Source of the DNA: Isoetes taiwanensis
Taxonomy: Eukaryota; Streptophyta; Lycopodiopsida; Isoetales; Isoetaceae
Assembly (NCBI GenBank): GCA_021234155.1
Contig: JAJEKV010000008.1
Coordinates: 24,448,618 to 24,512,617, forward strand
Reading direction: 5' to 3'
DNA: 64,000 bases
Positions 24,575 through 36,970 of this stretch are shown piece after piece (the stretch's first letter is position 1; each line of letters starts with the position of its first letter). The position numbers and the translations under genes are program-made. Under the pieces are notes generated by a model. It was not told the origin of the DNA. It ran no database searches and was given only the letters and a program-made list of their open reading frames with translations.

Positions 24575-25729
24575 CAGCTATTCTAGAAACACAATGCACA
24601 ACTGAGCATTGTCACTTTCATTTATAGAGTGCGAAAATGATTTGGAAATATAATCTCAAGAAACATTTCATTGTAATCTCGCATTGCATACCAAAAGCTA
24701 AGTTAAGAAAATGCACAGCTATAAAAGTAACCAAGAACACTCATTAGAGCAGAAGAAGAAATGCAAGTAAGAATGCTTATCTGAAAATGGTCATTAAATC
24801 TCTGTTCCAGGGTTTTAGATAGAATCGTTATGCTTGATTAACCACAAATTTGATCCACCATCGATCTTAGCACAACTCTGCCAATGATTTGTTTGGAACT
24901 TGAATATCACAAATTCTATGCATGTCCATCTCTTCAAACAACTCCACCAATGACTGGTTCCCAACATAAGCAACGAAACTTGGACAGGCTAATGAACACA
25001 AATAATGCTGAAACTGCTATATGAATGTAACAAAACGACACCTGCAGATGGACTTGTATGACACGAAAAATACTGGGAACACAAAACAGTAATTTTGAGG
25101 TAACACAAATCCGCAATAACTTACAGGTCTTGGAAATAAAGCTGACAATCAGATGATACCGTCTATTCCAAATGCTTCCAAGGCTTCTGTACACAATCAT
25201 CTTCCATTCCCCTGTCTGCTATAATGGACGAGGAAGATGATAGATCCAGCAAAGATCAAGATGGGTCAGCATTTCATAATTTTGTAGTGAACCTGGACCC
25301 GATAAGGCATTCACAAACCTGAATAGAATTTTTGAGATATTCTGAAGCCCAACATGCCCTGTAGCAGCCGAGCCGATCTGCCATGCTGTTATGCCCTGTT
25401 CGATTGCCATAAGCCATTTCTTTGCCATCGTCTCCTTTCTGCCAAAACCGTTTTCATTGCTGCTGCTGGATTCACTGCCATACCAGAAGCCAAGCTGGCA
25501 ACAAGAAAAGCAAAGGAGGGAGTCAGTTTGCCCAGTGGCCGTTCGACCATATCCAACAGCTGCCGATCTGCCATACTGTAGAAAGCATAGCAGGACCCGA
25601 CTCTACCATACCCAGATCTTTCACCTTCTGATACATCCTCTCATCTGCCATAGCCTAGTCTGCCTTCCGATACCCTAACTGCGGGCCGTGCGCACAGCAG
25701 AAAAGAAGAAGAGGGGAAAAAAAAAGTAA
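24575..25729. other. No supported gene
   Basis: Overlapping short frames on both strands at 25219-25680, none with recognised motifs. Confidence 0.4.
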
Positions 25730-26272
25730 TTAAAAAGGTAAAAAAGATCGTTGAAAAAAAAACATGCAGGAACCGTCTCTGGTGGTCTCTGGTTGCAGCC
25801 GATTTGTGGTAGCCCAAACTATAGAGCCAGAGTCTGTGCAGCCGATTCTTGTGGCAGCCACAAGCTCGTTGGGCACTACATCAGGCTCTATTAGAGCTGC
25901 TTGAATCCGACCCACAAAACCACGCCCCCTGTTATGAGACCACACATTTTTATGAAGAAGCTTCTCTCCTGCAACCACGATCTCTTTAAATGGTAGCTCA
26001 GCCTGTAATCTTATCTTGCTAATCCCTCCTTGTTGTTGCAGATTTGCAAGCCCTTTTTCGTGCCCCAAAATGCTATCCACGAGGCTTGCATGTTCAGCCC
26101 CTAAAATAAAAAGAGGGCTTTTGTTGTGAGCCCTTGGATGTTGGACCATTGGAAAAAAAAAAGCTAAATCAACGACTAAGAAATGGTGCACTCTAGATGT
26201 ACGCATTACTACATCCATTCGAATACGCCATGAAATCTTAGGAAAACTTTTGTGAAAAGCGTACAAAAACAC
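25730..26272 (-). CDS. Hypothetical ORF, 180 codons
   Basis: Open from ATG to stop on the minus strand. The second half (ISKIRLQAELPFKEIVVAGE and onward) has protein-like composition. No family recognised. It may be a relic of a retroelement or plant gene; no neighbour supports either. Confidence 0.28.
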   Translation of the reverse strand: MFLYAFHKSFPKISWRIRMDVVMRTSRVHHFLVVDLAFFFPMVQHPRAHNKSPLFILGAEHASLVDSILGHEKGLANLQQQGGISKIRLQAELPFKEIVVAGEKLLHKNVWSHNRGRGFVGRIQAALIEPDVVPNELVAATRIGCTDSGSIVWATTNRLQPETTRDGSCMFFFQRSFLPF

Positions 26273-28660
26273 AAAGAAAACCCCCTATTATTATGCTACA
26301 TATTCATGGAATACCATAATTGCAGAGTATGCCTACCATGGCCATGCAAAGAAAGCATTTATACTGTTTTGGCAAATGCAGCATGCCATGAACAAATTCT
26401 ACCCACTCAAGTTACTTTAGTTAGTTCAATAAGCATGTGTAGTGTTGTATTTATTTGTTCCAGAAGTGCTATTTCACTGCAAAAAATGCAGCATTGTGAT
26501 TGTTGTAGCTCTTGGTGCGTTTAACCTGCCCATCTTGCACTAAAGTTCTGACTTTGCATAGAGATTACTTGTTAGGCTACATTCTAGCTGGCATCTAATT
26601 TTGTTTTTAAATATATAATATAAGTATCCAATCACTTGCATTGTAGAAGAAGGCATTTCAGAATGGATGTCGTTAATGATTGAATCCTCTCTTTTTGATT
26701 CCAGGAAATGGCTTGAGATTAGCTGCCCATAACTACTTTAATATTTGATGAAGATGTTGATTTGGAGAAATGTAAATACTATTATGAAGGAATTAATGGA
26801 CCAGACAAATCATCAGCCATGAAGCTTAGTAATTTCATGTTTCTGTGCTTTCTGTCGGGAAGGCCTCTGTTTCCTTGAAATCATGTTTTGCACCTGCCAA
26901 TCCTGAAGCGTTGTTTCCTTCCACAGGGCAGAGATGATTATGGGCAAGTTATGTTATCTTCTTCAGCGCTGGTTTCCTCCACCTTTTTTCAAATTTTGGC
27001 TGCCGATTTTCTTTAGGAAGGCAATTGTTGGGTGCAGTAGATATTATTGCCGGCAGTACACGGTCTAACCATTTTGATGGTTTGAGGCTTTCGTTTATGG
27101 TGCCTCTGCAATGAGGTTTGGATTTGCTCATATGTGCCTGTGCAACTCTTTAGATTTGTTTAAATGGGCTTTGTTGATCTGGGCTTGATTACCACAAGGG
27201 CGAAGTGAAGCATGCATCAACTAATCTGATTTCCATTAATCTATTTACAAAGGTAGTCTCTTTTTGGCAAGGACGATAAACATGTTAAACAAATATGTTA
27301 GCTCTACATACAACCACAAAATGCTTTTGGTTATGATAGGGTTTATGTTCGTCAGCCTCAATGGATACACATCATGAAGAAGCTATCCCAAAGAGCTCTA
27401 GGCACATCTGTCGGCTCGATGTGAAGCTCGTTTGTGAGGTTGACAGGTATAGAAAATCCTCCCATACTCCCTATGGTGGTGTTTTCTAGAAACTCATGAA
27501 GCTCATAATCCCCAATTGCATCATGTGGAATCGATGCCCAAGCCTTGAACTATTTCCCTCACAAACACCAATGTGTATGATGCCTCCGGACTTGAAGCAA
27601 GCTCCCTTGCATGTATACTTGGAAGGGAACTTGTTTGACACCAACACAACAACATGCCAGCGCGCGTTATCAACTACCATATAACTCCCTCCAATAATAA
27701 GAAATACCAATACAAAATAAAATAGGAGAAATGCATCGATAAACTCCCATATTAAGATGATATACCCAATGAGCTATTAACAAGGTGCTGCGCACGGAGG
27801 GTTGCCCGCCATGGCCGGAGGGTGAAGAGGCTTGGGAACAGTTTGACAACCACAGTACCACCCTATCATTCCCTGCCCTCTTGTTACTCCAAGAGTACAC
27901 ATTAGAAGAAGAAGGGGCATTTGTTGTCTCCATTGTTGCATAGATATATTTTTTTGGATGATTACAATTACAATTACAATTCCACTTTCACTTTCTCTCT
28001 CCCAACAGTTGTAGTTTTAATATATCACTTTCAAGAAATTGAAACTAATATACCCATTGACAGTCGCCAAGTACCTAGTATCAAAAAAATATTGTGCAAC
28101 TTTTAAGCTATCCTTACTCTATGATGTGAATATCATGTTCAAGCAAAACGATAATAGAATTAGCCCCTTTCCATTCCAACAAAGAAAAAAAGGAAGGAAG
28201 AAGAGACGCATAGCATGATGGATTGCTTCTTATTTCTACATCAATCAAATTCAACATCAATGAAATAATGACCACCTTTTAAAAGTAGTAGCATGCATGA
28301 GAAACATTTGTACAAATATTTTAGCAAGATAGAAGCAAAAGTCAAGCTAAATTTGCAAAAGACAAGCTAAATTTGAATTAAACTGGAAGAGTCGAGCTAT
28401 AGCTGAAGAAGCCAAAGTCAATCAAGAATAGTACTTGATGCATGTGTTAAGTCGAGAAAGTACATGATAACAACATCCATGCAACCTACCAAGTAGTTCC
28501 ACAACGTCTAACATCTTACATGGTCATATTTAAAAAAATTCAAGCATCGCACATTTACCTAGTTCTCAATTGCTACCATTTGCTAGCATTCTAAATTAAT
28601 TTAAGTGTTGCAATTGAATCCGAAACCCAAAAGACAATAGTGGTTGCAACTTTGCATTCG
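26273..28660. other. No supported gene
   Basis: Short unrelated frames only. Contains a small (ACAATT)n microsatellite at about 27960-27980. Confidence 0.4.
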
Positions 28661-28664
28661 CAGG

Positions 28665-29169
28665 GTGATTGCTTCCATTCGCACAGGTGCACACCACCTC
28701 CGCATTGAGACAGGGAGATGGATTCGGGAGCCGCGTGAGGACAGAGTCTGTCAGTGCTGTCAACAGGGCGCCATTGAGGATGAAAGTCACGCCCTTCAGG
28801 CCTGTCCGGCGTACGAGCATATCCGGGCTCGGTATGCTCGGTTAGTTGTGCCCCATCAGGCCTTGCATGAGCTACTGAGCACGGCCTCTGTAGGCTTGTT
28901 GGGATCGTACCTCCGGGAGGTAATGGATACGCGGACTCAGTTATGCCCCCGAGCATATCCGGGCTCGGTATGCTCGGTTAGTTGTGCCCCATCAGGCCTT
29001 GCATGAGCTACTGAGCACGGCCTCTGTGGTTTTCCCCCAAACCCTTCGGGGCGGGGGTTTTTTAATCCTGGTAGTAATACGCCTGCTGCTCTCTCTTTGT
29101 ACTTGGGTCCCATAGGCCAGTTGGTCTCCGTGGACGATAAAATCATATTCTATTCTATTCTATTCTATT
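28665..29169 (+). mobile_element. 5'-truncated LINE, 3' end with (TTCTA)n tail
   Basis: Encodes the C-terminus of a LINE ORF2: HHLRIETGRW, PREDRVCQCC, then HALQACPAYEHIR, forming the C-x2-C...H-x4-C zinc knuckle typical of these elements. After the ORF comes a GC-rich hairpin (aaacccttcggggcggggg), gttttttaatcctggtagta, and a terminal (TTCTA)n microsatellite at 29146-29169. 5' truncation at about 28665 is typical of target-primed reverse transcription. A 136-nt-offset duplication lies inside the coding end. Confidence 0.8.
28814..29031 (+). repeat. 136-nt-offset duplication in the LINE (81 bp)
   Basis: 28814-28894 recurs at 28950-29031. The first copy continues into LINE coding sequence; the second jumps straight to the 3' untranslated tail. 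Confidence 0.95.
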
Positions 29170-30880
29170 GCTACTAAAATCAAGACGCAAAAAACAATAG
29201 CGATATATTATTGAAATTGCTTGCAACAAAAGTTCAAATCCAACGTGGTTATGGTTTTTTCTCATTAGTTTTGAAGAGAAGTGCTTAGCTTAGTTTTTCA
29301 TTGCTAGCAGTTAATATGCTTGTGACTCATTCAAAGGGTAACGAAACAACAGGTCTTTACATATGCGCCCACTGCACATGTAAACACACAACATGAAAAT
29401 GATATCATAGAATTACGCCATTCCCATGGGGCAGTGTAGGGGACACCTCTTGAGTGTGTATTAGCAAACATGTTTGAGGTGTTTATTCACACCATTTGAC
29501 CAATGACATGAGGTGCTTAGTCATGGTAAGTGACTTAGTAAATGAATATTAGCCAACTTGCATAACATTTTAGATTATGTTGTGTGTTTCTGCATGATTT
29601 CAGCATGTGTGTTTCAGGCATGATGTTCAGTAAATTAAAACTCGTGTGGTCCAAAGCACTGTGGAGTTCTAAGCCCATATGTTCAACTAATAAATTTGTG
29701 GTGTCTTAACCAACAAATTATTAACATGTTGCTTTAGTTTTATGCAATGTTGGAAGTAGAAATGCATAAATATTGTATGGATGTATAAGGCAATTTTAAG
29801 AAAATGGCTACCATCTGAAGGACAACTTACGCAATCCCTCGAGTGGCAAGGTCAATGTGCACATGGAAGCCTGTGATCGTCCAACTATAAGTGTAGTGAT
29901 CTGCTCCATCTCCATTGCAGAGGGCAAAGCCTACATCTATAATTGTCATTGTTATTGGAAACACAGTTGTGCTCTTCAGTTTCATCTTTGTTCTTTTCAC
30001 GTTCCATTTTCTCAAAAAATGGCATGTCCAAGATAACAGAGAAAACCAAGTTGCCTGATCCTTAAATCACCACTTATTCTTATCAATGAGCAGAATGAGA
30101 CAACCACTGAGCATAAACGTGCCCAGACGTGGCAATATAGATTAACATGGCAAGTCAAAACTAAGAATATCTGAGCAAAAGATACATAAATAACCTCCAG
30201 AAGACCGACTCCCATGAGTAGAATTTCAACCATACGAGACCCACTGAGCATAAACGTGCCCAGACGTGGCAATATAGATTAACATGGCAAGTCAAAACTA
30301 AGAATATCTGAGCAACAACAATCACAAACTCCGATTTCATATGCTGAAATGAAGGCCTACCATTGATTGCATTTGCTTCTTTCCTACTAAGCTGCCTTCG
30401 CCAACTGTTATGAAAGCAAGATGCAGAGGGCAAGACCTACATCTATAGCTCCAACAATCACAAACTCCGATTTCATATGCTGAAATGAAGGCCTACCATT
30501 GATTGCATTTGCTTCTTTCCTACTAAGCTGCCTTCGCCAACTGTTATGAAAGCAAGATGCAGAGGGCAAGACCTACATCGCAGAATGAGACAACCACTGA
30601 GCATAAACGTGCCCACATGTGGCAATGTAGATTAACATGGCAAGTCAAAACTGAGAATATCTGAGCAAAAGATACAAAAATAATATCCAAAAGACCGACT
30701 CCCATGCCAAATAATTGTTCCCCAATCAAATTAATAGCTTCTATTATGTGTATCCCATTTTTGACGCTTGTTTGCCAACGAATTTTGCATGTTCTCAAGT
30801 CAAACATCTTGATTTCTCCATTGAAATAATCTGCAAGTTGACATGTTTACTGTGGTCTACTTTGTGATTATATTTCAGAG
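29170..30880. repeat. Non-coding stretch with a dispersed local repeat family
   Basis: A ~125-bp sequence (cagaatgagacaaccactga onward) occurs at 30091-30220, partly at 30241-30315, and diverged at 30588-30712. A second exact duplication (30316-30443 and 30452-30579) has the 136-nt offset. Nothing coding is recognised. Confidence 0.7.
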
Positions 30881-31264
30881 ATGAGAGCAATGTATGCCCT
30901 AACTGATTTCTTACTGCTGGTGCAGGCCGGAGCTTGTTATTCACGAACAGTCCTCAGAGCTAGGGGGAACCTTGATGCCCGAGCTAGACTAGAGCTAGGG
31001 AGAATCTTAACCATCATTCAATTAAATTGGGATTATGTCTATTCCAAAATCGCGCCGTATAAGCCTTTTATTGACCATTATATTGAATTAACCACACTTT
31101 TGCACTGTGTTCATTTTCGGGCTAGGAAGATGCATTTTATGTTGAAATGCAAAGGCATTCAAATATTCGATGCAAATGACCCATATTATGACAGAATGTT
31201 GGCAATAGAAAAAGCAGGAAATTGCTTATTAATTCGTACATTCACGGACGGCAACGAAATCTAA
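30881..31264 (+). CDS. Hypothetical ORF, possible exon
   Basis: 127-codon open frame; an acceptor-like gtgcag precedes the GCCGGAGC segment at about 30926, so the real exon may start there. The sequence (GRILTIIQLNWDYVYSKIAP, FDANDPYYDRML) looks protein-like and is not low-complexity. No family recognised. It lies just beyond the 3' end of the fusion gene at 31895, on the opposite strand. Confidence 0.38.
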   Translation: MRAMYALTDFLLLVQAGACYSRTVLRARGNLDARARLELGRILTIIQLNWDYVYSKIAPYKPFIDHYIELTTLLHCVHFRARKMHFMLKCKGIQIFDANDPYYDRMLAIEKAGNCLLIRTFTDGNEI

Positions 31265-31279
31265 ACATTGAAATTGTAA

Positions 31280-31447
31280 TGCTTTACGAATAAATAACAG
31301 CAAGCAAGTTGCTACAAAACAGAGATTTTCGTGGTTCAAATCGCGCGTGGCGCAATTTTCTTGGCATAAATAACGCATTATAATAGAACATAAACTTAAA
31401 AAACTAATCCGATTATGCTTTACGAATAAATAACAGCAAGCAAGGAG
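31280..31447 (+). repeat. 136-nt-offset duplication (~32 bp)
   Basis: The segment starting tgctttacgaataaataac at 31280 recurs at 31416. Confidence 0.9.
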
Positions 31448-31686
31448 ATCCTGTCGATCATGAACAAACCATGCTCTAGATTCCATATAAGATGGATTAC
31501 AACATCAAAGGGATCAGGATAGAAGCGGACGGGATTCATAGCAACGACATCAAGCCAGTCTTGAAGTTCTATTTCTAGCTCGCGGCACCTGCAGAGGTCC
31601 GCATGGTTCATCGTGCAGGTAATAGAATGTGCCATAATAACAAGCGGGATCAGGATAGAAGCGGACGGGATTCCAATTTCATGCAT
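31420..31686 (-). CDS. Hypothetical ORF downstream of the fusion gene
   Basis: Open minus-strand frame containing CRELEIELQDWLDVVAMNPV and then DPFDVVIHLIWNLEHG, with an acceptor-like tctgcag just before CRELE. It could be an additional exon of the minus-strand gene or a separate small gene; no domain recognised. The 5' part is a 136-nt-offset copy (31510 and 31646) and is unreliable. Confidence 0.33.
   Translation of the reverse strand: MHEIGIPSASILIPLVIMAHSITCTMNHADLCRCRELEIELQDWLDVVAMNPVRFYPDPFDVVIHLIWNLEHGLFMIDRISLLAVIYS
31510..31676 (+). repeat. 136-nt-offset duplication (~31 bp)
   Basis: The segment starting ggatcaggatagaagcgg at 31510 recurs at 31646. Confidence 0.9.
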
Positions 31687-31894
31687 ACCTATTTATACAC
31701 ACCTAAATTATTGACGGTATATACATACAAATTATTGCAAGTATAGCAAACCATACATATAATATAAAAAACAAATACGTACACAGAACCAATAATGCTG
31801 ATATAAGAACACAATATATATTCAAAACCTTTCGTGTAAAGTATATTTCATATTCAAAACTTTTTGGAAAGTGTATTTCCTGTATACATATATA

Positions 31895-34800
31895 TCAAAA
31901 AAGTTCTCTTTCTAGAACGATTTTCTCAAGGTCCCTGTCAATTTCCCCTGTCCGATCAAGTTGCGGGTATAGTGTTTGTATCTCTTCGACCGTTTTTCCT
32001 GAAGCTATTTCATGCAAGACACTAACAAAACGAAGCAGGAAGTCATCTTTGTCAAAATCTTGAGGATGATAGGGCGGCGGATTCAATGACTGTGACTGAT
32101 TGAAGCAACACTTTAAAGCGTCATCATCCACAATGATCATGCCTTCCTTATCCTCAACACCTAGGGCATCCATCATGTTGCACAAGCATTTCACAAATAT
32201 CTTTTTACCTGTCGGTTCTTTAGGGTTTGTGAATGAAGCACATTTGCTTTGATCCCAGATGGACGCCCAATCTCTATTTAGCTCAGGCACTACTTTCAAA
32301 ACATCCTGTATATTTCTATGCTCCATAGATGACCAAATTGCACAACGAAACAGACTGAAGGCCTGGTCCAACATCTCCTTCAGATAAGGGCGCGGGTAAA
32401 CATATTTGGTACGTGTCTCAAATGGTTGTTGCGCATACCATGACTTTTCAAACGTTGCTTTAGGTAACGTTCTACATAGCACACCATTCAAATCAAAGAC
32501 CAGTACTTTTGGGGAAGCCAAATCATTTCTGTAAGGAGAACAATAACGTATGAGATAAAAGAAATGGAAAACGAAAACGCGCCAGGCGCGATTTCATGAA
32601 TGATGCATGTCAACATAATTTAAAAATATGATCTCTAGGAAACTCTAAATCACGCCAGGCGCGATTTCTATATGCTTGTAGTTTGTAAAATGCATGGATA
32701 TCAAAAAAAGGAAAATTGTTACGATACCTTTCTTCTTCTTCATTCCGCGTGGTGTTTTCTTCCGTTGCATCCTTATTCTGAGTTGTCTCCGGTCTGATAG
32801 AAGCACCAACCACATCAGTTGAGATCTGTACAGTGTGAACTATGCTTGATAGTTCATTACTCTTTACGCTAACCTGGCTAGTGTTTTCAGATTTGGAGTC
32901 TGCTTCATCCTCATTATTGTTATTATCATCATCCTTGTTATCTTCAACCTGTTCTATATTTTTAAGGTCAAGGATGTTCACAGGCATGTCGATATGTACT
33001 TGGTGATCTGGCTGCTCTTCGGTTTCATCCATGATGTTGTGGCCAACGAATAGCTTTCTCATATTCTCCGGTTCCTTAAGCAAATCTGCAGGTATTTCGG
33101 CCTTAGAGGTAGAAGCGTGGCATGTCGATATGTACTTGGTGATCCTAGGTGCTTCCTCTAGTACTTTCTCAAAGAAGAGGTCCAAGAAATTTTTGGCTCG
33201 ATCATCGGAGACGACGCTCTGACATTTCCTTGCTAACTTCAAAGCTTCTCTACCGATGTAACCTCCAACGTGAAGTTCCCAGCAAGTTGTTCCCAATGGA
33301 CAAAATGCTTCAATGAGATACTGGGAAAGGTCCATAGAGAACCCGTTCTTGTTTAGCTTACCCTTATGTGAAGTTAGGAGCTCATACTTAATGTGGCCCA
33401 CAAGAATTGGGTCGTCCTCGTTTTCATCCTCTTCTTCCTCTAACTCTTCCACGACCTTGGCACCCTTCCCCTTGTCTTCTTGCTCCAGATAGAAGACGTT
33501 TCGCATTATGCGTTCATCTAACTGATAGCACTGCCATGCTAGCTTGTCTCCATCTGGTTTTCCCTTGAGCCTTTCATATTCCTTATCATCCATCATGACT
33601 ATCATAATTATAAGCACATGAGAAATTTTACTTGCTGTGCTGAAGTCACTGTCCCTGTTTTCATCTATGAGGATCGCCTGTCGGATGACTTTCACGCATT
33701 CAAGGTCATTTGCAGCACTTAGAGCATATGCATAGGACATGTCGGAGGGACATATAGTGACAATTGTGTAGTTCATCTCCGTGGTGAAACCATTGTATAT
33801 GTTGAAGAACGTATTATAGTCATCAAGCGACCATCTGGTGCCTCGGCTATCAAGCACGAAGAGTGTGATATCATGGGGACCTGCACCCACTTCTGGCAAG
33901 GCACACTTGAAACCAGTGGACACTTGATAAAAAAAAGTGGATTCCGTCTCCGGAGTCTGCTTCACCATCGCGACTTTTCGTTTCAAGTCGGATGCAACTT
34001 TAGTGTGAATCCCACTGATCTTTGCAACGTTCTTCAACTTCTGCTGCTTGACAAAGTCCTTGGACCAGAATACATACTTCTTTAGGTCGTCGTTGGAGAC
34101 GTTATACTTTTGCATGAGTCCTGACTCCGACAACGACCACTCTCCTGTAAGCCTTTGTAATTCCTCACCAACTGCCTTCTTGAGCACTCTAATATTCTTC
34201 AGCTCGTCGCATGCATCTTCAAATGATTCCAGAGCCTTTGCTGCCGAGGTTTTCTTGTAAAGAATTTCCTTTCTGATTAACCTATCCAGAACTGAAATCA
34301 GCTCTTGATCGTCCAATCCCTGAGCCTTCCTCATCTCTGTTATATGTATATCAAAAATTGATGTGTCAACAGGAGGAAATCTTCCTTGTGAATCTGGCAA
34401 CTTCTTCTCGACGTAGGCATCCCAGAATTCATTCCATTTCTCCCATACCAGATCTGAAGCAAATACTATCTTGCAGGCATCCTTGGGCACAGTTGGTTCC
34501 TCGAAAGCATCACCCTTTTCATCTCCTTTTTTTTTCTTTGATCTGGTGCTCTTGGTTTTGTCCTGTATTATCGTCTGACTAAGCGTCCTCTCCAGCAACT
34601 TGAATTCAGCGCTTTTGGACTGGCCCTGTCTGGTTGGCATTGGCTTCCCATATTCAATCCACTGGTTCCGAGCATGCCGAAGTTGCTCTATATAGGGACT
34701 GCAAGGAGCAACCTTGTTAGCTTCATAATCGTGAATAAAATAAATTCTTCTAGTTTAAAATCGCGCCTGGCGCGATTTCATATTAGAAAGCAAATCGCGC

Positions 34801-36970
34801 CAGGCGCGATTTGCCTACTCTAAAGAGAAAACGCTTCCTGGATTGGTAGCCGTTTCTCGTCAAACAAGTAAATCGCGCCTGGCGCGATTTCATATTAGAA
34901 TGTAAATCGAGTCACGCGAGAATTGCCTAGCCTGAGGAGACTTGGCTATTAGACGGATAGTCTTTTCTCCTGAGGGTAGGCAAATCCTGCGTGGGGCATT
35001 TAGCATTATGATATGAAATCGCGTGAGGCACGATTTGCTTGTTTGAGGAGAAACGGCTACCATTCCAGGAAGCCTTTGCTCTTTAGAGTGGGCAAATATG
35101 AAATCGCGCCTGGCGCGATTTGCAAATACGAAAACGAAACATAAGGGAAGAGAATTACCTTTTGTATAAGAATGTTTTTCCCATGTCATTCAGGAGTGCG
35201 CTTATTTCGGCTAGCTCGGCAGGTGTTGTTGATCCGCTCAGGAACCGGCAGTTTCTGACAGAATACAGGTTATAGAACAACTGATGCCCAGTATGCTGTG
35301 CCTTCCTGATCAGAACCTTCTGGGCCTCTATTGAATGCTGGCCATCTATTATCATAAAATGTATGTCAGGATTCTCGATGAAGTCCTCCAGCTTGCTCCA
35401 CATGATTACCTTCCTCGTTCTGGTATCGTACGGCACTACATCTGCAGGCATTGGCACTTGCCCTGGATTTTCGATCATGCTGTTCACTATCTCCAAGGAG
35501 TGCTGCTTGTCATACCTTCTGCTGATATAAATGGCTTTAGTGGACCTGAAAAGCCTATCCACGTGGACTGGATGGGTGAAGCTCAGGCCCAGTGGATACT
35601 TGTCAGCATATTTTTTGAGCTTGCTCATCGCCTCCAACTGCCTGGCCTTGTCATCGTCACTTGTAAGGCCTGCTGTCGCTTCTGTGGTTTCCCTGCCTTT
35701 AGAGCTTTCTTCTTCCTTATCCTTCACTGCCTGTAAGTAGACACTGCCCGAGGGCCTCGTGCTAATGGCTCGTCGAACAGCTGTAAGCCCCTCGCATATT
35801 CTTTTAGGAGTCAATGGCTCGCCAACTGTCCAGCCAAATTTGAAGAGGTTATCGGCCATGTCGTCTGATCTTAATGCAGTCTCTTTAAAAGAGCTAGCAC
35901 TGCATCGATTGATCTTCTTTAGACTCTTCTTATGTTTTTGGCCCACTTCAACTAGCACAGAACAGAAAGAATCGTCCTGTACTTCGCATGTAATAAGAAT
36001 TCCCTGCTTCTTCATTTGATCAGTCTCTCTTACCCTTGACATGAAGATGAGGTCTATCTTCCCACCAGTTTTGAATATCTCCACATACCATTCTGACCCC
36101 TCTATAAGATCTTCTTCTGGACATGGAGGTTCCACCTGAGCCTTTATTATTCCAGATGTATCTTCTAACGTCAATACATGCTGCAGGTCTGTAACAGTAA
36201 CATCTTCATCTGTCCTTTGCCTTTTCTAGGCTGTAGAGGTCTCGCCTTGCTTGTTCCTCCCTCTTTTGCTTGTCTTTTGTGATCCTGTGAAATTACAGCA
36301 CATGGGTAATCTTTTAATGCTAAAATATATGCTATGTCGAAACATATGCAACAAAAACGCGCTTGGCGCGACTTGAAAAGAATAAAGAGCAAGTTCATTT
36401 ACTTAATTGGAGCTAACAAAAACGCGCTTGGCGCGATTTGAAAAGAATACAGAGCAGGTTCATTTACTTAAAATGTTCAGGACATAACTAACTATAAAAA
36501 ATACAACTTAAATTGTCGAATCTTCATCTCCAAATATAGAAACTAATGTAATGCCTTATTCAACTGCGGCTTTGACACAAATAACTATAAACACCACAAC
36601 TTAAAGAGTTGAATCTTCATCAGAGGACAGAACTAACTATAAAAAACACAAGTACCTACTGAATACTGTTTAGCCACACATTAAGCATTTATTTGCATAC
36701 ATTTTTGGGACATATGAACTCTAATATTAGAGGACACATGCTTCTTATCAGAGAATTACTCTATTATTACAGAAAAACACCCTAAAAACCTAACAAAAAA
36801 AGGGGCACATAAATCAATTACAGAACAAAAACAGATCAATTACCTGAGGCGCTTGTTGGATTTGTGCTTTCTGCTTGTTCAGCAGCCTCCAGGCTTGGGA
36901 TTTGTGCTTTGGGCTATCGCCCACCTCTACCTGCGCCTCGGCCGCGGCTGCCAGATCCTCTAGACGCCAT
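31895..36970 (-). CDS. ParB-like / methyltransferase-like / FCP1-like fusion protein
   Basis: Proposed exons: 36970-36931, 36870-36844, 36209-35159, 34698-32728 and 32528-31895. The last two joins keep frame at good GT-AG sites, giving about 1,240 codons; the two 5' exons are less certain. Residues about 235-370 resemble ParB/DGQHR domains, with IIDGQHSIEA at about 309-318. Residues about 645-870 resemble a permuted DNA methyltransferase: LDSRG (655) where DPPY is expected, and LHVGGYIGREALKLARK (around 850) where the AdoMet glycine motif is expected. This part is weak and both motifs are altered. Residues 1033-1240 are FCP1/NIF-like HAD: VFDLNGVL, AIWSSMEHRN and IIVDDDALKCCFN. The second catalytic Asp is Asn, so phosphatase activity is doubtful. 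Acidic low-complexity linkers separate the domains. Every intron longer than 100 nt carries CG-rich palindromes. Confidence 0.7.
32529..32727 (-). other. Intron of the fusion gene
   Basis: Donor AAG|GTATCG and acceptor TTACAG|A. The join AG|A gives an Arg codon and opens directly into the FCP1-like frame. Holds two palindromes (32574-32594, 32647-32667). Confidence 0.7.
34699..35158 (-). other. Intron of the fusion gene with nested inverted repeats
   Basis: Donor AG|GTAATT and acceptor TTGCAG|T; the join gives a Ser codon and keeps the ParB-like frame running into PYIEQLRHARNQW. It holds seven palindrome copies. 34792-34890 and 35016-35121 are inverted copies of each other, and between them 34923-34940 pairs with 34966-34983, so the RNA could fold into a long nested hairpin. 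Confidence 0.75.
36353..36480. repeat. Tandem pair of palindrome-bearing units
   Basis: A ~60-bp unit (palindrome followed by ttgaaaagaata...ttcatttactta) occurs twice with a 65-nt offset and several substitutions. Confidence 0.8.

Noticed and set aside
25354-25678. Overlapping Ala/Ser-rich plus-strand frames
   Set aside because: Three frames are open at once over the same bases, typical of stop-poor non-coding sequence rather than a gene.
33031-34582. Plus-strand frames opposite the fusion gene
   Set aside because: These are mirror frames of a long minus-strand coding exon, with no motifs or splice support.
34758-35121. CRISPR-like spacing of short palindromic repeats
   Set aside because: Repeats are perfect 21-nt palindromes with irregular spacing (about 10 to over 80 nt), intervening sequences are themselves inverted copies, no cas genes are present, and the context is a spliced eukaryotic gene.
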